Shown here: in pieces, positions 12,690 to 19,896 of the stretch
How the letters are laid out: each line of letters starts with the position of its first letter
How positions within the stretch are numbered: position 1 is the first letter of the stretch
Program-made: the position numbers and the translations under genes
Origin: Parcubacteria group bacterium GW2011_GWA2_36_10
GTDB taxonomy: Bacteria > Patescibacteriota > Patescibacteriia > UBA1558 > GWA2-36-10
DNA: 23,478 nucleotides
NCBI GenBank assembly: GCA_000991205.1
Contig: LBRC01000011.1
Span: 1 to 23,478, forward strand
Reading direction: 5' to 3'
Notes under the pieces: generated by a model
Told to the model about the DNA's origin: nothing
The model's input: only the letters and a program-made list of their open reading frames with translations
Databases searched by the model: none

Positions 12690-13919
12690 TTAATTTCTTG
12701 CTCTAGAGGCTAAGTCGATTCTAGCTAAAGCAGTGACAAAAGCTGCGGTGCGTAAATTCACACTATACTTTTGTCCTGCGTCCCAAACAGCTTCCCAGGC
12801 AGGAATCATTTTGTCTCGTAATTTCTGATCTACTTCTTCAGCACTCCAATAATAATTACTCAAATTTTGAACCCATTCAAAATAAGAAACCGTCACGCCA
12901 CCAGCGTTAGCCAAAACATCAGGAATTAAAACCACTTTATTTTTAAATAAAATATCGTCAGCTTCTGGCGTGGTTGGGCCGTTAGCAAGCTCTAATAAAA
13001 TTTTCGCTTTGATGCTGTCAGCGTTGTCAGCCGTAATTTGATTTTCTAAAGCGGCTGGAACTAGCACGTCTAAGTCTAGAGCAAAAAATTCGCTAAAAGA
13101 AATTTCTTTGGTGCCTGGGAAATTTTTCACACTTCTATTTTTTTCTTTATAAATAGCAAGCTCGGGAATATTTAAACCAGCTTCATTAAAAACAATGCTT
13201 TGTGAATCAGCCACCGCTACTACTTTATGGCCAGCCGCAAATAATAAACTTGCCATGGTGGCACCAGCGTTACCAAAACCTTGCACGGCCATTTTTAAGC
13301 CGCTACTAGCTAAGCCTAATTGCTGACAAGCTGCCTGCAAAACATAAAAGCCACCTTGCGCGGTCGAAGTACCGCGACCTAGTGAACCGCCGAATTCAAC
13401 TGGCTTACCAGTCACCACACCTAAACTCGGCTTACCTTCTAGCTTAGAGAACTCATCAGCCATCCAAGCCATGATTTGTGGTGTAGTATAGACATCTGGT
13501 GCGGGAATATCTTTTTCTGGACCAATGACCGGACGAAAAGCGCGAATCCAAGCCCGAGACAATCTTTCAATCTCGTTTTCACTCAAAGCTTTGGGGTCCA
13601 AAATCACGCCGCCCTTGCCGCCGCCCATTGGGATATCGACAGTGGCGCATTTGATCGCCATCCAAAAACTCAAAGCCTTTACTTCGTCTAAACTTACTTG
13701 TGGGTGAAAACGAATACCACCTTTGTATGGTCCACGAGCACTGTTATATTGCACGCGGTAGGCCTGAAACATTCTTAAACTACCATCGTCCATTTTGACT
13801 GGTAGACTGGCCATCACCACTCTTTCTGGTGAGCTTAGCTTAAGCAAAGTATCTGGATGTAAATCCATGACTTTAGCGGCGGTCTCTAGCTGTCTTAAGG
13901 CATTGTCATATACATTCAT
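12690..13919 (-). CDS. gdhA: Glutamate dehydrogenase (Glu/Leu/Phe/Val family)
   Basis: 409 residues, full length for the hexameric family. Residues 60-104 carry ARGPYKGGIRFHP and PMGGGKGGV with substrate-binding K66 and K90 and catalytic K102. PAPDVYTTPQIMAW follows. The nucleotide-binding Rossmann motif is VQGFGNAGATMA, and ANGPTTPEAD and DVLANAGGVTVSYFEWVQN complete the family signature. It interconverts glutamate with 2-oxoglutarate and ammonia using NAD(P); the cofactor preference is not certain from sequence (the position after the beta strand gives VVAVADS). It is the last gene of the csoR-trxA-trxB-gdhA run, 41 bases after trxB, so it may share the CsoR-controlled transcript. Confidence 0.95.
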   Translation of the reverse strand: MNVYDNALRQLETAAKVMDLHPDTLLKLSSPERVVMASLPVKMDDGSLRMFQAYRVQYNSARGPYKGGIRFHPQVSLDEVKALSFWMAIKCATVDIPMGGGKGGVILDPKALSENEIERLSRAWIRAFRPVIGPEKDIPAPDVYTTPQIMAWMADEFSKLEGKPSLGVVTGKPVEFGGSLGRGTSTAQGGFYVLQAACQQLGLASSGLKMAVQGFGNAGATMASLLFAAGHKVVAVADSQSIVFNEAGLNIPELAIYKEKNRSVKNFPGTKEISFSEFFALDLDVLVPAALENQITADNADSIKAKILLELANGPTTPEADDILFKNKVVLIPDVLANAGGVTVSYFEWVQNLSNYYWSAEEVDQKLRDKMIPAWEAVWDAGQKYSVNLRTAAFVTALARIDLASRARN

Positions 13920-13960
13920 ATTTTTTATTTACTTGTTAACTTTATAACTTCTTAAACTTG

Positions 13961-14740
13961 TTACTTCTTTGGGCTCCAATCTGGTAAGACAATATTTTCC
14001 GAACCTTGTAAAAATTTATAAGCTTGCAAGGCGGCTTTTGAGCCTTCACCAGCCGAGATCACGGCTTGCTTGTAACTAATGTCGGTGATATCACCAGCAG
14101 CAAAAAGTCCTGGTGTTTTAGTTTCACAATCAAGAGAAATTTTTATTTCTTTACGTTCATTGAGCTCAACCAAATTTGCCACCCAATCAGTTTTGGCTAA
14201 GTGTCCTATTTCGACAAAAATTCCTTCCACAGCTATTTCTTTATCTGTGTTGGCTTGAGTATAAACTAATTTATTTACTTTAGTGTCCCCTATTACTTCT
14301 TTGCTTTCTGCATTGTAAATTAATTCTATATTAGCGCTTGCTTGTACTTTTTTTAATAAAATTTCTTCACCCCTAAAAACATCTTTCCGATTTAATAAAT
14401 AAACTTTAGCGGCAATTTTACTCAAAAATTCTGCGGCGTCTAGTGCCGAGTTTCCACCACCAATCACGGCGACAGTTTTGGCTTTATATAAAGGTCCGTC
14501 ACAGGTCGCACAGTAGGCTACACCTTTACCACCAAACTCTTTTTCGCCTGGCACATTTAAGTTGCGTGGCGTCAAACCAAAGGCTAAAATTATTGCCTTA
14601 GCTTGAAAGCTTTGATTTTTAGCGGTTTTTAGTGTAAACAAATCCCCTGTTTTGCTTAAGGTTTCTACTTCAGTAAAATCAAATTCCGCTCCTGTTAACA
14701 TCGCCTGCTCATAAAACTTTTGCATCAAATCTTTAGTCAC
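13961..14740 (-). pseudogene. trxB: Thioredoxin reductase lacking its N-terminal FAD-binding part
   Basis: 259 residues where the family has about 310. Present: AIILAFGLTPRNL, the redox pair CATC in GVAYCATCDGP, the NADPH motif VIGGGNSALDAAEFL and the C-terminal FAD segment GLFAAGDITD. Missing: the first 50 or so residues with the GxGxxG FAD motif. The frame opens with GTG at 14740. In-frame codons just before it still read GANPLEGKVGE, then meet TAG. A few bases further upstream an ATG-TCC-GAA-AAT start sits 10 or so bases after the trxA stop, where the original start would be. This fits an internal, out-of-frame deletion near the 5' end. The gene is probably inactive, or the gap is an assembly error. 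It lies between trxA and gdhA. Confidence 0.75.
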
Positions 14741-14794
14741 TTCCCCTACTTTTCCTTCTAAAGGATTGGCTCCCTATTTTCGGACATAAATTTT

Positions 14795-15121
14795 TTAGGC
14801 TAAGTGTTTTTTAATTAAAGCTGTTAAACTTTCTCTACTCTGCATACCCACCATTTCTTCAACCACTTGGCCATTTTTAAAAATTTTTAAAGTCGGAATA
14901 CTCATGATAGAAAACTCTTGGGGAATAACTTGATTTTCATCTACATTCATTTTGCTGATTTTTACTTTTGTTTCGTTAGCAAAATCTGTAGTCAATTCAT
15001 CAATGATTGGCCCTTGCATTTTGCATGGTCCACACCATGGTGCCCAAAAATCTACTAAAGCGACGCCGGGAAATTTTTTTATTTCTTCGGCAAAGTTTTG
15101 ATCATTAATTTCATGTGCCAT
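14795..15121 (-). CDS. trxA: Thioredoxin
   Basis: 108 residues, the normal length. Active site FWAPWCGPCKM with cysteines 30 and 33, cis-proline motif SIPTLKIFKNGQ at about 77-88. It reduces protein disulfides and in turn needs thioredoxin reductase, whose gene follows but seems truncated. It lies 23 bases after csoR, within the operon headed by it. Confidence 0.95.
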   Translation of the reverse strand: MAHEINDQNFAEEIKKFPGVALVDFWAPWCGPCKMQGPIIDELTTDFANETKVKISKMNVDENQVIPQEFSIMSIPTLKIFKNGQVVEEMVGMQSRESLTALIKKHLA

Positions 15122-15144
15122 AAAATTGTTTGTTGTTTAATTAT

Positions 15145-15405
15145 TTAATTTACGTCGAATAAAATATCGACTAACTTTTCTAAATCTTTTTTACTACTAA
15201 GCTGCTTACCATCAAAACAGCCGTGCACTTTGTCGTTGATCAACATCTTGGTCACCGCACCCAAAGAAGCTCTGGCAGCCAGCACTTGGGGCACAATGTC
15301 TTCAATGGCTCGTTTTTCTTCATACATAGTACTAATAGCCTTGACCTGACCCTCGATGCGATGAAGATGGGCTAATATTTTTTGTGGTTCACATTTGTTT
15401 AGCAT
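15145..15405 (-). CDS. CsoR/RcnR-family metal- or sulfur-sensitive repressor
   Basis: 86 residues from the ATG at 15405. A longer frame to 15456 is rejected because it would cover the operator and promoter. The family core is HLHRIEGQVKAI at residues 13-24 and AARASLGAVTKMLINDKVHGC at about 43-63. Compared with copper sensor CsoR, the first cysteine ligand aligns with a non-cysteine (near I34), and of the His-x3-Cys pair only C63 remains, with H61 two residues before it and C5 near the N-terminus. So copper sensing of the classic type is doubtful; zinc, nickel, persulfide or another signal is possible. It heads the operon with trxA, trxB and gdhA and probably represses it. Confidence 0.9.
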   Translation of the reverse strand: MLNKCEPQKILAHLHRIEGQVKAISTMYEEKRAIEDIVPQVLAARASLGAVTKMLINDKVHGCFDGKQLSSKKDLEKLVDILFDVN

Positions 15406-15411
15406 AATTTT

Positions 15412-15428
15412 ATACCCTATAGGGGTAT
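15412..15428. promoter_or_regulatory. CsoR-type operator
   Basis: ATACCC-TATAG-GGGTAT, an inverted repeat of the TACCC/GGGTA type known for CsoR-family repressors. It lies between the -10 hexamer and the csoR start, so a bound repressor would block its own operon. Confidence 0.8.
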
Positions 15429-15456
15429 TATAGCATATATTAAAAAAGTAAGTCAA
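15427..15456 (-). promoter_or_regulatory. Promoter of the csoR-trxA-trxB-gdhA operon
   Basis: On the minus strand TTGACT (15456-15451), 18 bases, TATAAT (15432-15427) with TGC in front. The transcript starts inside the operator at 15412-15428, giving a very short leader. Confidence 0.75.
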
Positions 15457-15470
15457 GTGGGCTAATTACA

Positions 15471-15499
15471 TTGACAAAGTATATAAAACATGCTATACT
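15471..15499 (+). promoter_or_regulatory. Promoter of the GC-rich membrane gene at 15553
   Basis: TTGACA (15471-15476), 17 bases, TATACT (15494-15499) with TGC before the -10; divergent from the csoR promoter, 14 bases between the -35 hexamers. Confidence 0.8.
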
Positions 15500-15552
15500 T
15501 CTATGATTTGAACCTGAACAAGTGAAAAAGACAAAGCAGAAAGGGCAGATAA

Positions 15553-15924
15553 ATGGCCACGACAAAAACACCATTCTTCACACCAAAGGGACAGCGTTTC
15601 ATCAGCGGAATTTTGGCCTTTGTCCTGGTTCCGCTCGGCTGGATCCTAATCTTCTACACAAATCTCTGGGAGACGCATCGATTCCAAGATGGTTATGACC
15701 ACTACAGCTACACCATGAACAGTGTTCATGGCTTAAGCAAACTATGGTACATGTTTGTGGTGGTGCCGTCAACAGTCATTCTGACGATTATTTGCTTTCT
15801 GCTTGTTTTCTGGGGGAATTACTGGCTGATGAAAAAAATAATCAAAGAAAAAACAAATCCAGGCCTTTGGTTATTAGCATGTTGCATCACCGAATGGATA
15901 CTGCTCTTTATCTTCACTATGTAA
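15553..15924 (+). CDS. Orphan three-span membrane protein, GC-rich cassette
   Basis: Unrecognised, 123 residues. Three spans: FISGILAFVLVPLGWILIFY, LWYMFVVVPSTVILTIICFLLVFW and LWLLACCITEWILLFIF. An aromatic, His-rich loop between spans 1 and 2 (NLWETHRFQDGYDHYSYTMN) probably lies outside. GAAAGG stands 8 bases before the ATG. A 60-base sample counted 50% GC, richer than neighbours but less so than the 296-residue orphan. It is monocistronic, with its own extended -10 promoter and terminator. It shares the cassette layout of 5174-5677 and 10513-10800, though the proteins show no obvious sequence likeness to each other by eye. Confidence 0.75.
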   Translation: MATTKTPFFTPKGQRFISGILAFVLVPLGWILIFYTNLWETHRFQDGYDHYSYTMNSVHGLSKLWYMFVVVPSTVILTIICFLLVFWGNYWLMKKIIKEKTNPGLWLLACCITEWILLFIFTM

Positions 15925-15954
15925 GATCACTGTCTACAAGACGGATCAAACAAA

Positions 15955-15982
15955 CCGGCACATTCCACGTGCCGGCTTTCTT
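15955..15982 (+). terminator. Terminator of the three-span membrane gene
   Basis: CCGGCAC-ATTCCAC-GTGCCGG followed by CTTTCTTT. Confidence 0.8.
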
Positions 15983-16015
15983 TGTGCCTAAAAAGCTTGT
16001 CGCACCTTATCTAAA

Positions 16016-16041
16016 CCAAAACCCCGCCGAAGGCGGGGTTT
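16016..16041. terminator. Bidirectional terminator
   Basis: CAAAACCCCGCC-GA-GGCGGGGTTTTG-type symmetric stem with A and T runs, between converging units. Confidence 0.8.
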
Positions 16042-16080
16042 TGTATTCCATTATATTGGCTAAATTTAGCCAAAAAAACA

Positions 16081-16109
16081 AAAAAGAGCCTAAATTTTAA
16101 ACTCTTTTT
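16081..16109 (-). terminator. Terminator of the CBS/DUF21 gene
   Basis: On the minus strand AAAAAGAG pairs with CTCTTTTT over an AT loop, followed by TTTTTTGTTTTTTGG. Confidence 0.6.
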
Positions 16110-16141
16110 CTCTAGTATTAGCTAAAAAATCAATGAAATAA

Positions 16142-17122
16142 TCACGCGGTAAATCGGATTTTCTCATCCTCTATTTCTTCACCAACTAACTCTTCTAACA
16201 AGTCCTCCATGGTAAGTAAGCCCTTAATTTGTTTGGTGCTACTCTTTTTGACCAGAGCAATGTGACATTTCTGTTTCTGCATTTTAGCAAAAATTTTATT
16301 AATCTTTGTCTTCTCCTCGACTATTAAAATCGGCTTTACTAAATCAGCCAGAGAATCTTCTCTATTTTTACTGTTTAGTTTTAACATCACGTCCATCACG
16401 TGAATGTAGCCTATAATGTTGTCCCTGTCATTATGATACACTGGATAACGACTTAAACCGGTCTTAGCCATAAAGTAGGCTACTTGATCAATAGCCGCGT
16501 CATCGCTCACCGCCTCTGCTTTATAAAAAGGCGTTAGCACGTCTTTGGCTTCCTTATCGTTAAAAGCCAAGACATTGGTGATCATTTGATGTTCGCTAAA
16601 ATCTATTACGCCTTTTTCAGCCGCCAAACGGCTAAAAGCTAAAAACTCTGCTTCAGAGACTTCATTTTGTTTTTTATTTTTAGTCAATACTTTTAATAAA
16701 GCTTCTAAACAAAAAACTAAGGGGAAAAACAGAATCTCTAAAAAATAAACCCAAGGAGCAAAAAACAAGGCTGCCTTCTTTGAATTTAAGTGAAACCAGG
16801 TTTTGGGGTACATTTCACCAAAAATCAAAATTAAGAGCGTCATCACGCCAGTGGCAATACCAGCGCCAGCTGAACCAAATTTTTCAAGCGCCCAAACTGT
16901 AGCCAAGGAGGCGGCGCCAATATTGACTAAATTATTACCTAATGACATGGTGGCTAATAATTTAGTTTTATTTTGTAGTATTTTTTGTAAAACATGGCTA
17001 TTCCTTTTTTTAGCTAAAACCATGACCTTAAGCTGGCTAGAGGACAAAGAAAATAGCGCGATTTCCATACCAGAAAACCAAGCTGAAAAAAATAATAAAA
17101 AAATTATATATACAAGTATCAT
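16142..17122 (-). CDS. CNNM/CorC-type membrane protein with CBS domains
   Basis: 326 residues from the ATG at 17122. A longer frame to 17182 enters the tRNA-Arg gene and is rejected. Residues 1 to about 155 form the DUF21 transmembrane region: ILVYIIFLLFFSAWFSGMEIALFSLS, with the family's S-G-x-E-x-A element, then LGNNLVNIGAASLAT and LLILIFGEMYPKTWF. A CBS pair follows (about 195-320; DVLTPFYKAEAV, GLSRYPVYHNDRDNIIGYIHVMDVM, GLLTMEDLLEELVGEEIEDE). The usual C-terminal CorC/HlyC domain is absent, the protein ending soon after the CBS pair. The family is linked to magnesium or other cation export across the membrane, with CBS domains sensing nucleotides; the exact role is not proven here. Confidence 0.92.
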   Translation of the reverse strand: MILVYIIFLLFFSAWFSGMEIALFSLSSSQLKVMVLAKKRNSHVLQKILQNKTKLLATMSLGNNLVNIGAASLATVWALEKFGSAGAGIATGVMTLLILIFGEMYPKTWFHLNSKKAALFFAPWVYFLEILFFPLVFCLEALLKVLTKNKKQNEVSEAEFLAFSRLAAEKGVIDFSEHQMITNVLAFNDKEAKDVLTPFYKAEAVSDDAAIDQVAYFMAKTGLSRYPVYHNDRDNIIGYIHVMDVMLKLNSKNREDSLADLVKPILIVEEKTKINKIFAKMQKQKCHIALVKKSSTKQIKGLLTMEDLLEELVGEEIEDEKIRFTA

Positions 17123-17156
17123 AAAAATTTTGGTCGCAGACCATGAGCAGGTCGAA

Positions 17157-17231
17157 TGGTGTCCCCACCATGAGTCGAACATGGATTTAAGCCTTAGGAG
17201 AGCTTTGTTCTATCCATTAAACTATGGGGAC
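17157..17231 (-). tRNA. tRNA-Arg (CCT)
   Basis: Acceptor GTCCCCA/TGGGGAC, anticodon stem AAGCT/GGCTT with loop CTCCTAA (anticodon CCT), T loop TTCGACT, encoded CCA. It lies 35 bases upstream of the CBS-domain gene on the same strand and may share its transcript. Confidence 0.95.
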
Positions 17232-17342
17232 AAAGAGGGGACGAAAAAGCCTAAAAATGGCCCCCGGTAATTTTGCCTATTTTAAAATTTTTTTAGCTAA
17301 AACTAGCTATAAACTTGTGTCGTAAAACGTAAAAAATTAGGC

Positions 17343-17468
17343 TTAAATTTTACTCAAAATATGCCAAAATTTATCAGCATAATATACGGCTGCAAAGAAT
17401 AATAAAATCGTCACGCATACCCAAAAAACTTTTTTCATTTCTTGTTTTAAATTTTTGTCGTCCATCAT
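17343..17468 (-). CDS. Small single-span membrane peptide, 41 aa
   Basis: Begins MMDDKNLKQEMKKVFW and continues with a hydrophobic stretch VCVTILLFFAAVYYA, then a basic end. One charged helix and one span give the look of a real small membrane protein. On the minus strand GGAG lies 15 or so bases before the ATG, supplied by a CCGCC-TTT-GGCGG hairpin repeat. A second ATG directly follows the first. Host-like AT-rich codons. No family is recognised. Confidence 0.6.
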   Translation of the reverse strand: MMDDKNLKQEMKKVFWVCVTILLFFAAVYYADKFWHILSKI

Positions 17469-17480
17469 ATTTTTGTTTAC

Positions 17481-17496
17481 TCCGCCTTTGGCGGGA
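17481..17496. repeat. 5'-UTR hairpin repeat, copy 3
   Basis: TCCGCC-TTT-GGCGGGA, 13 bases before the 41-residue peptide gene. It is flanked by tttttgttta and aataatttaa, as in copies 1 and 2, though its stem matches the palindrome in hsp20 at 4888-4902. Confidence 0.65.
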
Positions 17497-17551
17497 ATAA
17501 TTTAATACCAGTAGCTTAATATAATTTAGCAAAAAAGTCCACTTATAGCTT

Positions 17552-17580
17552 TTGACTTTTTCCTGAACTTGGCTTAAGAT
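17552..17580 (+). promoter_or_regulatory. Promoter of the bactofilin operon
   Basis: TTGACT (17552-17557), 17 bases, TAAGAT (17575-17580). The -10 overlaps an ATG at 17579, which rules out that upstream start and favours the ATG at 17609. Confidence 0.55.
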
Positions 17581-17608
17581 GAATTGGCTTATAACTAACC
17601 CTAAAAAT

Positions 17609-18028
17609 ATGTTTAATAAAAATCAAGACGTTACGCATGCTGGCAAAATAGAAACCATTATCGGCCCATCGGTTAGGGTGGAGGGTGACTTTAAGGGCGA
17701 GGGTGATTTGGTGATCGAGGGAATGCTGATTGGTAATCTACAGACCAAAAACAACCTAAAAATTGGCCAAAACGCTATTGTCGAAGCTGAAGTAAGGGCT
17801 AATAATGCCTTTGTCTCCGGCAAAGTAAAGGGCAATATCAGTGTCAAAGGTAAGATCGAAATTACTGCCACCGCCGTTATTTTAGGTGATATCAAAGCTC
17901 AAGTCATTTCTATTGAAAGCGGTGCTTTAGTCCAAGGTAAGCTAAACATGCCTACTCGAGACATCAAAGAAGAGGCAAAAGAAGTCCCAGTAGAAGAAGT
18001 AAACAGTGAAGAAGAACAAAACCAATAA
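17609..18028 (+). CDS. Bactofilin, polymer-forming cytoskeletal protein
   Basis: 139 residues from the ATG at 17609 (an ATG 30 bases earlier lies in the -10 box). The bactofilin core is a right-handed beta helix: IGPSVRVEGDFKGEGDLVIEG, then repeating turns LKIGQNAIVEAEVRANNAFVSGKVKGNI and ITATAVILGDIKAQVISIESGALVQGKL, ending in an acidic disordered tail rich in Glu. Bactofilins polymerise without nucleotide and scaffold wall or polar structures. It is co-directional with the next gene, 13 bases apart, suggesting a joint membrane or envelope role. Confidence 0.93.
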   Translation: MFNKNQDVTHAGKIETIIGPSVRVEGDFKGEGDLVIEGMLIGNLQTKNNLKIGQNAIVEAEVRANNAFVSGKVKGNISVKGKIEITATAVILGDIKAQVISIESGALVQGKLNMPTRDIKEEAKEVPVEEVNSEEEQNQ

Positions 18029-18041
18029 TTAAAAGGAGGCT

Positions 18042-18788
18042 ATGTATCTTTATATTTATGATTCTTTTTTGAATCACAAAAAATATACTGATCTCTTAAC
18101 AAAAATAGAAAAGCGCATTACTGACCTAGGCATCAAAGGCAAAGTGGCCAAACTGTCCGTCCTAAAAAACATGAAAGAGTTGATTTTAGACGGCGTGCGT
18201 GAAGGTGTGCAAACTGTTGTAGTGATTGGTAATAGTCAAAGTTTTACTAAAGTCATTAATATTGTGGCTAATTTAGATGTCACCTTAGCTTTGATTCCAG
18301 TAGAAAATGATAGCAACATCGCTAAAGTCTTAGGTATAGCGCCCGGAGTATTAGCCTGTGATGTTTTAGCTTCTCGGATTATTAAAAAAATTGATTTAGG
18401 CAAAATCAATAACCATTACTTTATTAGCAATGCTCAAATCATCAACGGCGATATTTTGATTGAATATGATCAGTTTAAAATCCAACCAACCACCGCGCAA
18501 AACCGCATTGTTTTTTATAATTTGGCTGATCCTGGCTCAAATGTAGCTTCAAAACCAGACGATGGACTATTAGAAGCGGTGATTACACCGATGAAATCTA
18601 CCTTGTTTGGTAAAAAGCCTATTCCGGAAACAATTCTGCCTTTTAAAAAAATAAAAATCACTAGTAATACCGAGGAACAGGTGGCTATCATTACTGACGA
18701 AGAAATAATCATGAAAACCCCCGCCGAAATATCCGTTGCTCCCGCTAAACTAAAAATAATTGTTGGCTCTGACCGACAATTTGAATAA
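18042..18788 (+). CDS. Diacylglycerol-kinase-like protein with a degenerate motif
   Basis: 248 residues. The N-terminal 110 resemble the diacylglycerol/sphingosine kinase catalytic fold: a strand MYLYIYDSFLNHKKY, a helix, then TVVVIGNSQSFTKVINIVANL and LALIPVENDSNIAKVLGIAPGV, which correspond to the VVAGGDGT...IPxGTGNDFA regions of the family. The nucleotide-binding GGDGT is replaced by IGNSQS and GTGNDFA by ENDSNIA, so kinase activity is doubtful. The C-terminal half is beta-rich. AAGGAGG stands only 2 bases before the ATG, unusually close. It is probably translated together with the bactofilin. The assignment rests on fold pattern only. Confidence 0.6.
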   Translation: MYLYIYDSFLNHKKYTDLLTKIEKRITDLGIKGKVAKLSVLKNMKELILDGVREGVQTVVVIGNSQSFTKVINIVANLDVTLALIPVENDSNIAKVLGIAPGVLACDVLASRIIKKIDLGKINNHYFISNAQIINGDILIEYDQFKIQPTTAQNRIVFYNLADPGSNVASKPDDGLLEAVITPMKSTLFGKKPIPETILPFKKIKITSNTEEQVAIITDEEIIMKTPAEISVAPAKLKIIVGSDRQFE

Positions 18789-18797
18789 AACTTTTAG

Positions 18798-18825
18798 AAA
18801 AACCCCGCCTAACGGCGGGGTTTTT
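18798..18825. terminator. Bidirectional terminator
   Basis: AAAAACCCCGCC-TAAC-GGCGGGGTTTTT, shared by the converging bactofilin and yidC units. Confidence 0.85.
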
Positions 18826-18847
18826 AAATTACTTTGACTATGCTTGT

Positions 18848-19570
18848 TTAATTTTTTCTATCTATCACTTCTATGGCTGGCTTCTTTTTCTTAAAGCCAA
18901 CTACTAAATATTGTTGAGCAATGGAGAACAAGGTTGTTAATAACCAATAAAATGTTAAGCCAGCTGGGAAAGTAGCGCCGATCACAATAGTGATAATCGG
19001 CATCATATACATCATTTGATTGGTGATAGCACCAGCGGTGCCGCTGGACTTAGTCATCATCATTTTGCTTTGCCAAAATTGCGCTGCACCTGCTAAAATC
19101 GCCAAAACTAAACTTTTTTGCGTTAAGTCAAAAAAACCAAAGGCAATAGTATTCAAGGTTTCTGGGTTTTGGATAAAAGGATAAAGTCCAGACGGATTAA
19201 ACACTGCTCCGGTTTTTAATTCATTAAAAAATACCTGATAAATAGCAATAAAAAATGGCAACTGGACTAAAAGCGGCAAACAAGAGCCAAAAGGATTAAT
19301 TTTTTTCTCTTTATATAAAGCCATGAGCTCTGGCCCCATTTTTTCTTTGTCGTCTTGATATTTCTCTTTGATAGCCTCTATTTCTGGCTGGATGCTTTGC
19401 AAAGACTTTTGCGACTTGATAGACTGTTTAGACAAAGGGTAGAGGATAAGGCGCACAATCAAAGTCAAACCAATGATCGCCAAACCCATGTCACGCAAAG
19501 CAACGGTATTATACAAAAATACTAGTAAATTAAAGATTGGCTGATAAAAAACTGCGAAAAAAAATCCCAT
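18848..19570 (-). CDS. yidC: Membrane protein insertase YidC/Oxa1
   Basis: 240 residues, the short form without the large extracytoplasmic domain of proteobacteria. Five spans are seen, the first at residues 6-24; R40 in LIVRLILYPLSKQ is the conserved positive residue of the insertion groove. The cytoplasmic helical hairpin SIKSQKSLQSIQPEIEAIKEK and INPFGSCLPLLVQLPFFIAIY follow, and ATFPAGLTFYWLLTTLFSIAQQ closes the core, then a lysine-rich tail. It inserts proteins into the inner membrane, with or without SecYEG. It ends the rpmH-rnpA-yidD-yidC cluster next to the origin. Confidence 0.96.
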   Translation of the reverse strand: MGFFFAVFYQPIFNLLVFLYNTVALRDMGLAIIGLTLIVRLILYPLSKQSIKSQKSLQSIQPEIEAIKEKYQDDKEKMGPELMALYKEKKINPFGSCLPLLVQLPFFIAIYQVFFNELKTGAVFNPSGLYPFIQNPETLNTIAFGFFDLTQKSLVLAILAGAAQFWQSKMMMTKSSGTAGAITNQMMYMMPIITIVIGATFPAGLTFYWLLTTLFSIAQQYLVVGFKKKKPAIEVIDRKN

Positions 19571-19617
19571 ATGTGTATTTAATGATTATCGTGTAAAGAT
19601 TATAGCTTATTTCTGGT

Positions 19618-19896
19618 TTATAATAAAGGGTCAGCTCCACCTTTTGACCAAGGGTGACAACGTAAAATTCTTCTCAAGCCTTTAAAGCCGCCGCTGATGA
19701 GACCATATTTTTCTACGGCTTGATAAGTATATTCTGAACAATGTGGCGCAAATTTGCAGTAGCCAGCCGGATACTTGCCTTTTAGCCAGCCAGAGTCAGG
19801 TGATAAAGTGGCCTGATAAATACGAATCGCCTTTAAAAATAAAATTTTTAAAGGTTTTTCTAAATACCAATAAATGTTATTTGGGTCTATTGACAT
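19618..19896 (-). CDS. yidD: YidD, membrane protein insertion efficiency factor
   Basis: 92 residues from the ATG at 19896 (another ATG lies 24 bases upstream). The family pattern is complete: LFLKAIRIYQATLSPDSGW, CKFAPHCSEYTYQAVEKYG, GGFKGLRRILRCHPWSKGGADPL, with the three conserved cysteines. It is a membrane-associated helper of YidC. The start overlaps the end of rnpA by about 20 bases. Confidence 0.93.
   Translation of the reverse strand: MSIDPNNIYWYLEKPLKILFLKAIRIYQATLSPDSGWLKGKYPAGYCKFAPHCSEYTYQAVEKYGLISGGFKGLRRILRCHPWSKGGADPLL

Noticed and set aside
15406..15456. Upstream start for the CsoR-family regulator
   Set aside because: It would cover the -10 box and the operator; the family core fits the ATG at 15405.
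17123..17182. Upstream start for the CBS-domain protein
   Set aside because: It runs into the tRNA-Arg gene; the ATG at 17122 starts directly with the first membrane span.
1640..17500. CRISPR array from repeated GC-rich palindromes
   Set aside because: Copies are single, dispersed, short and without regular spacers; no cas gene is present.
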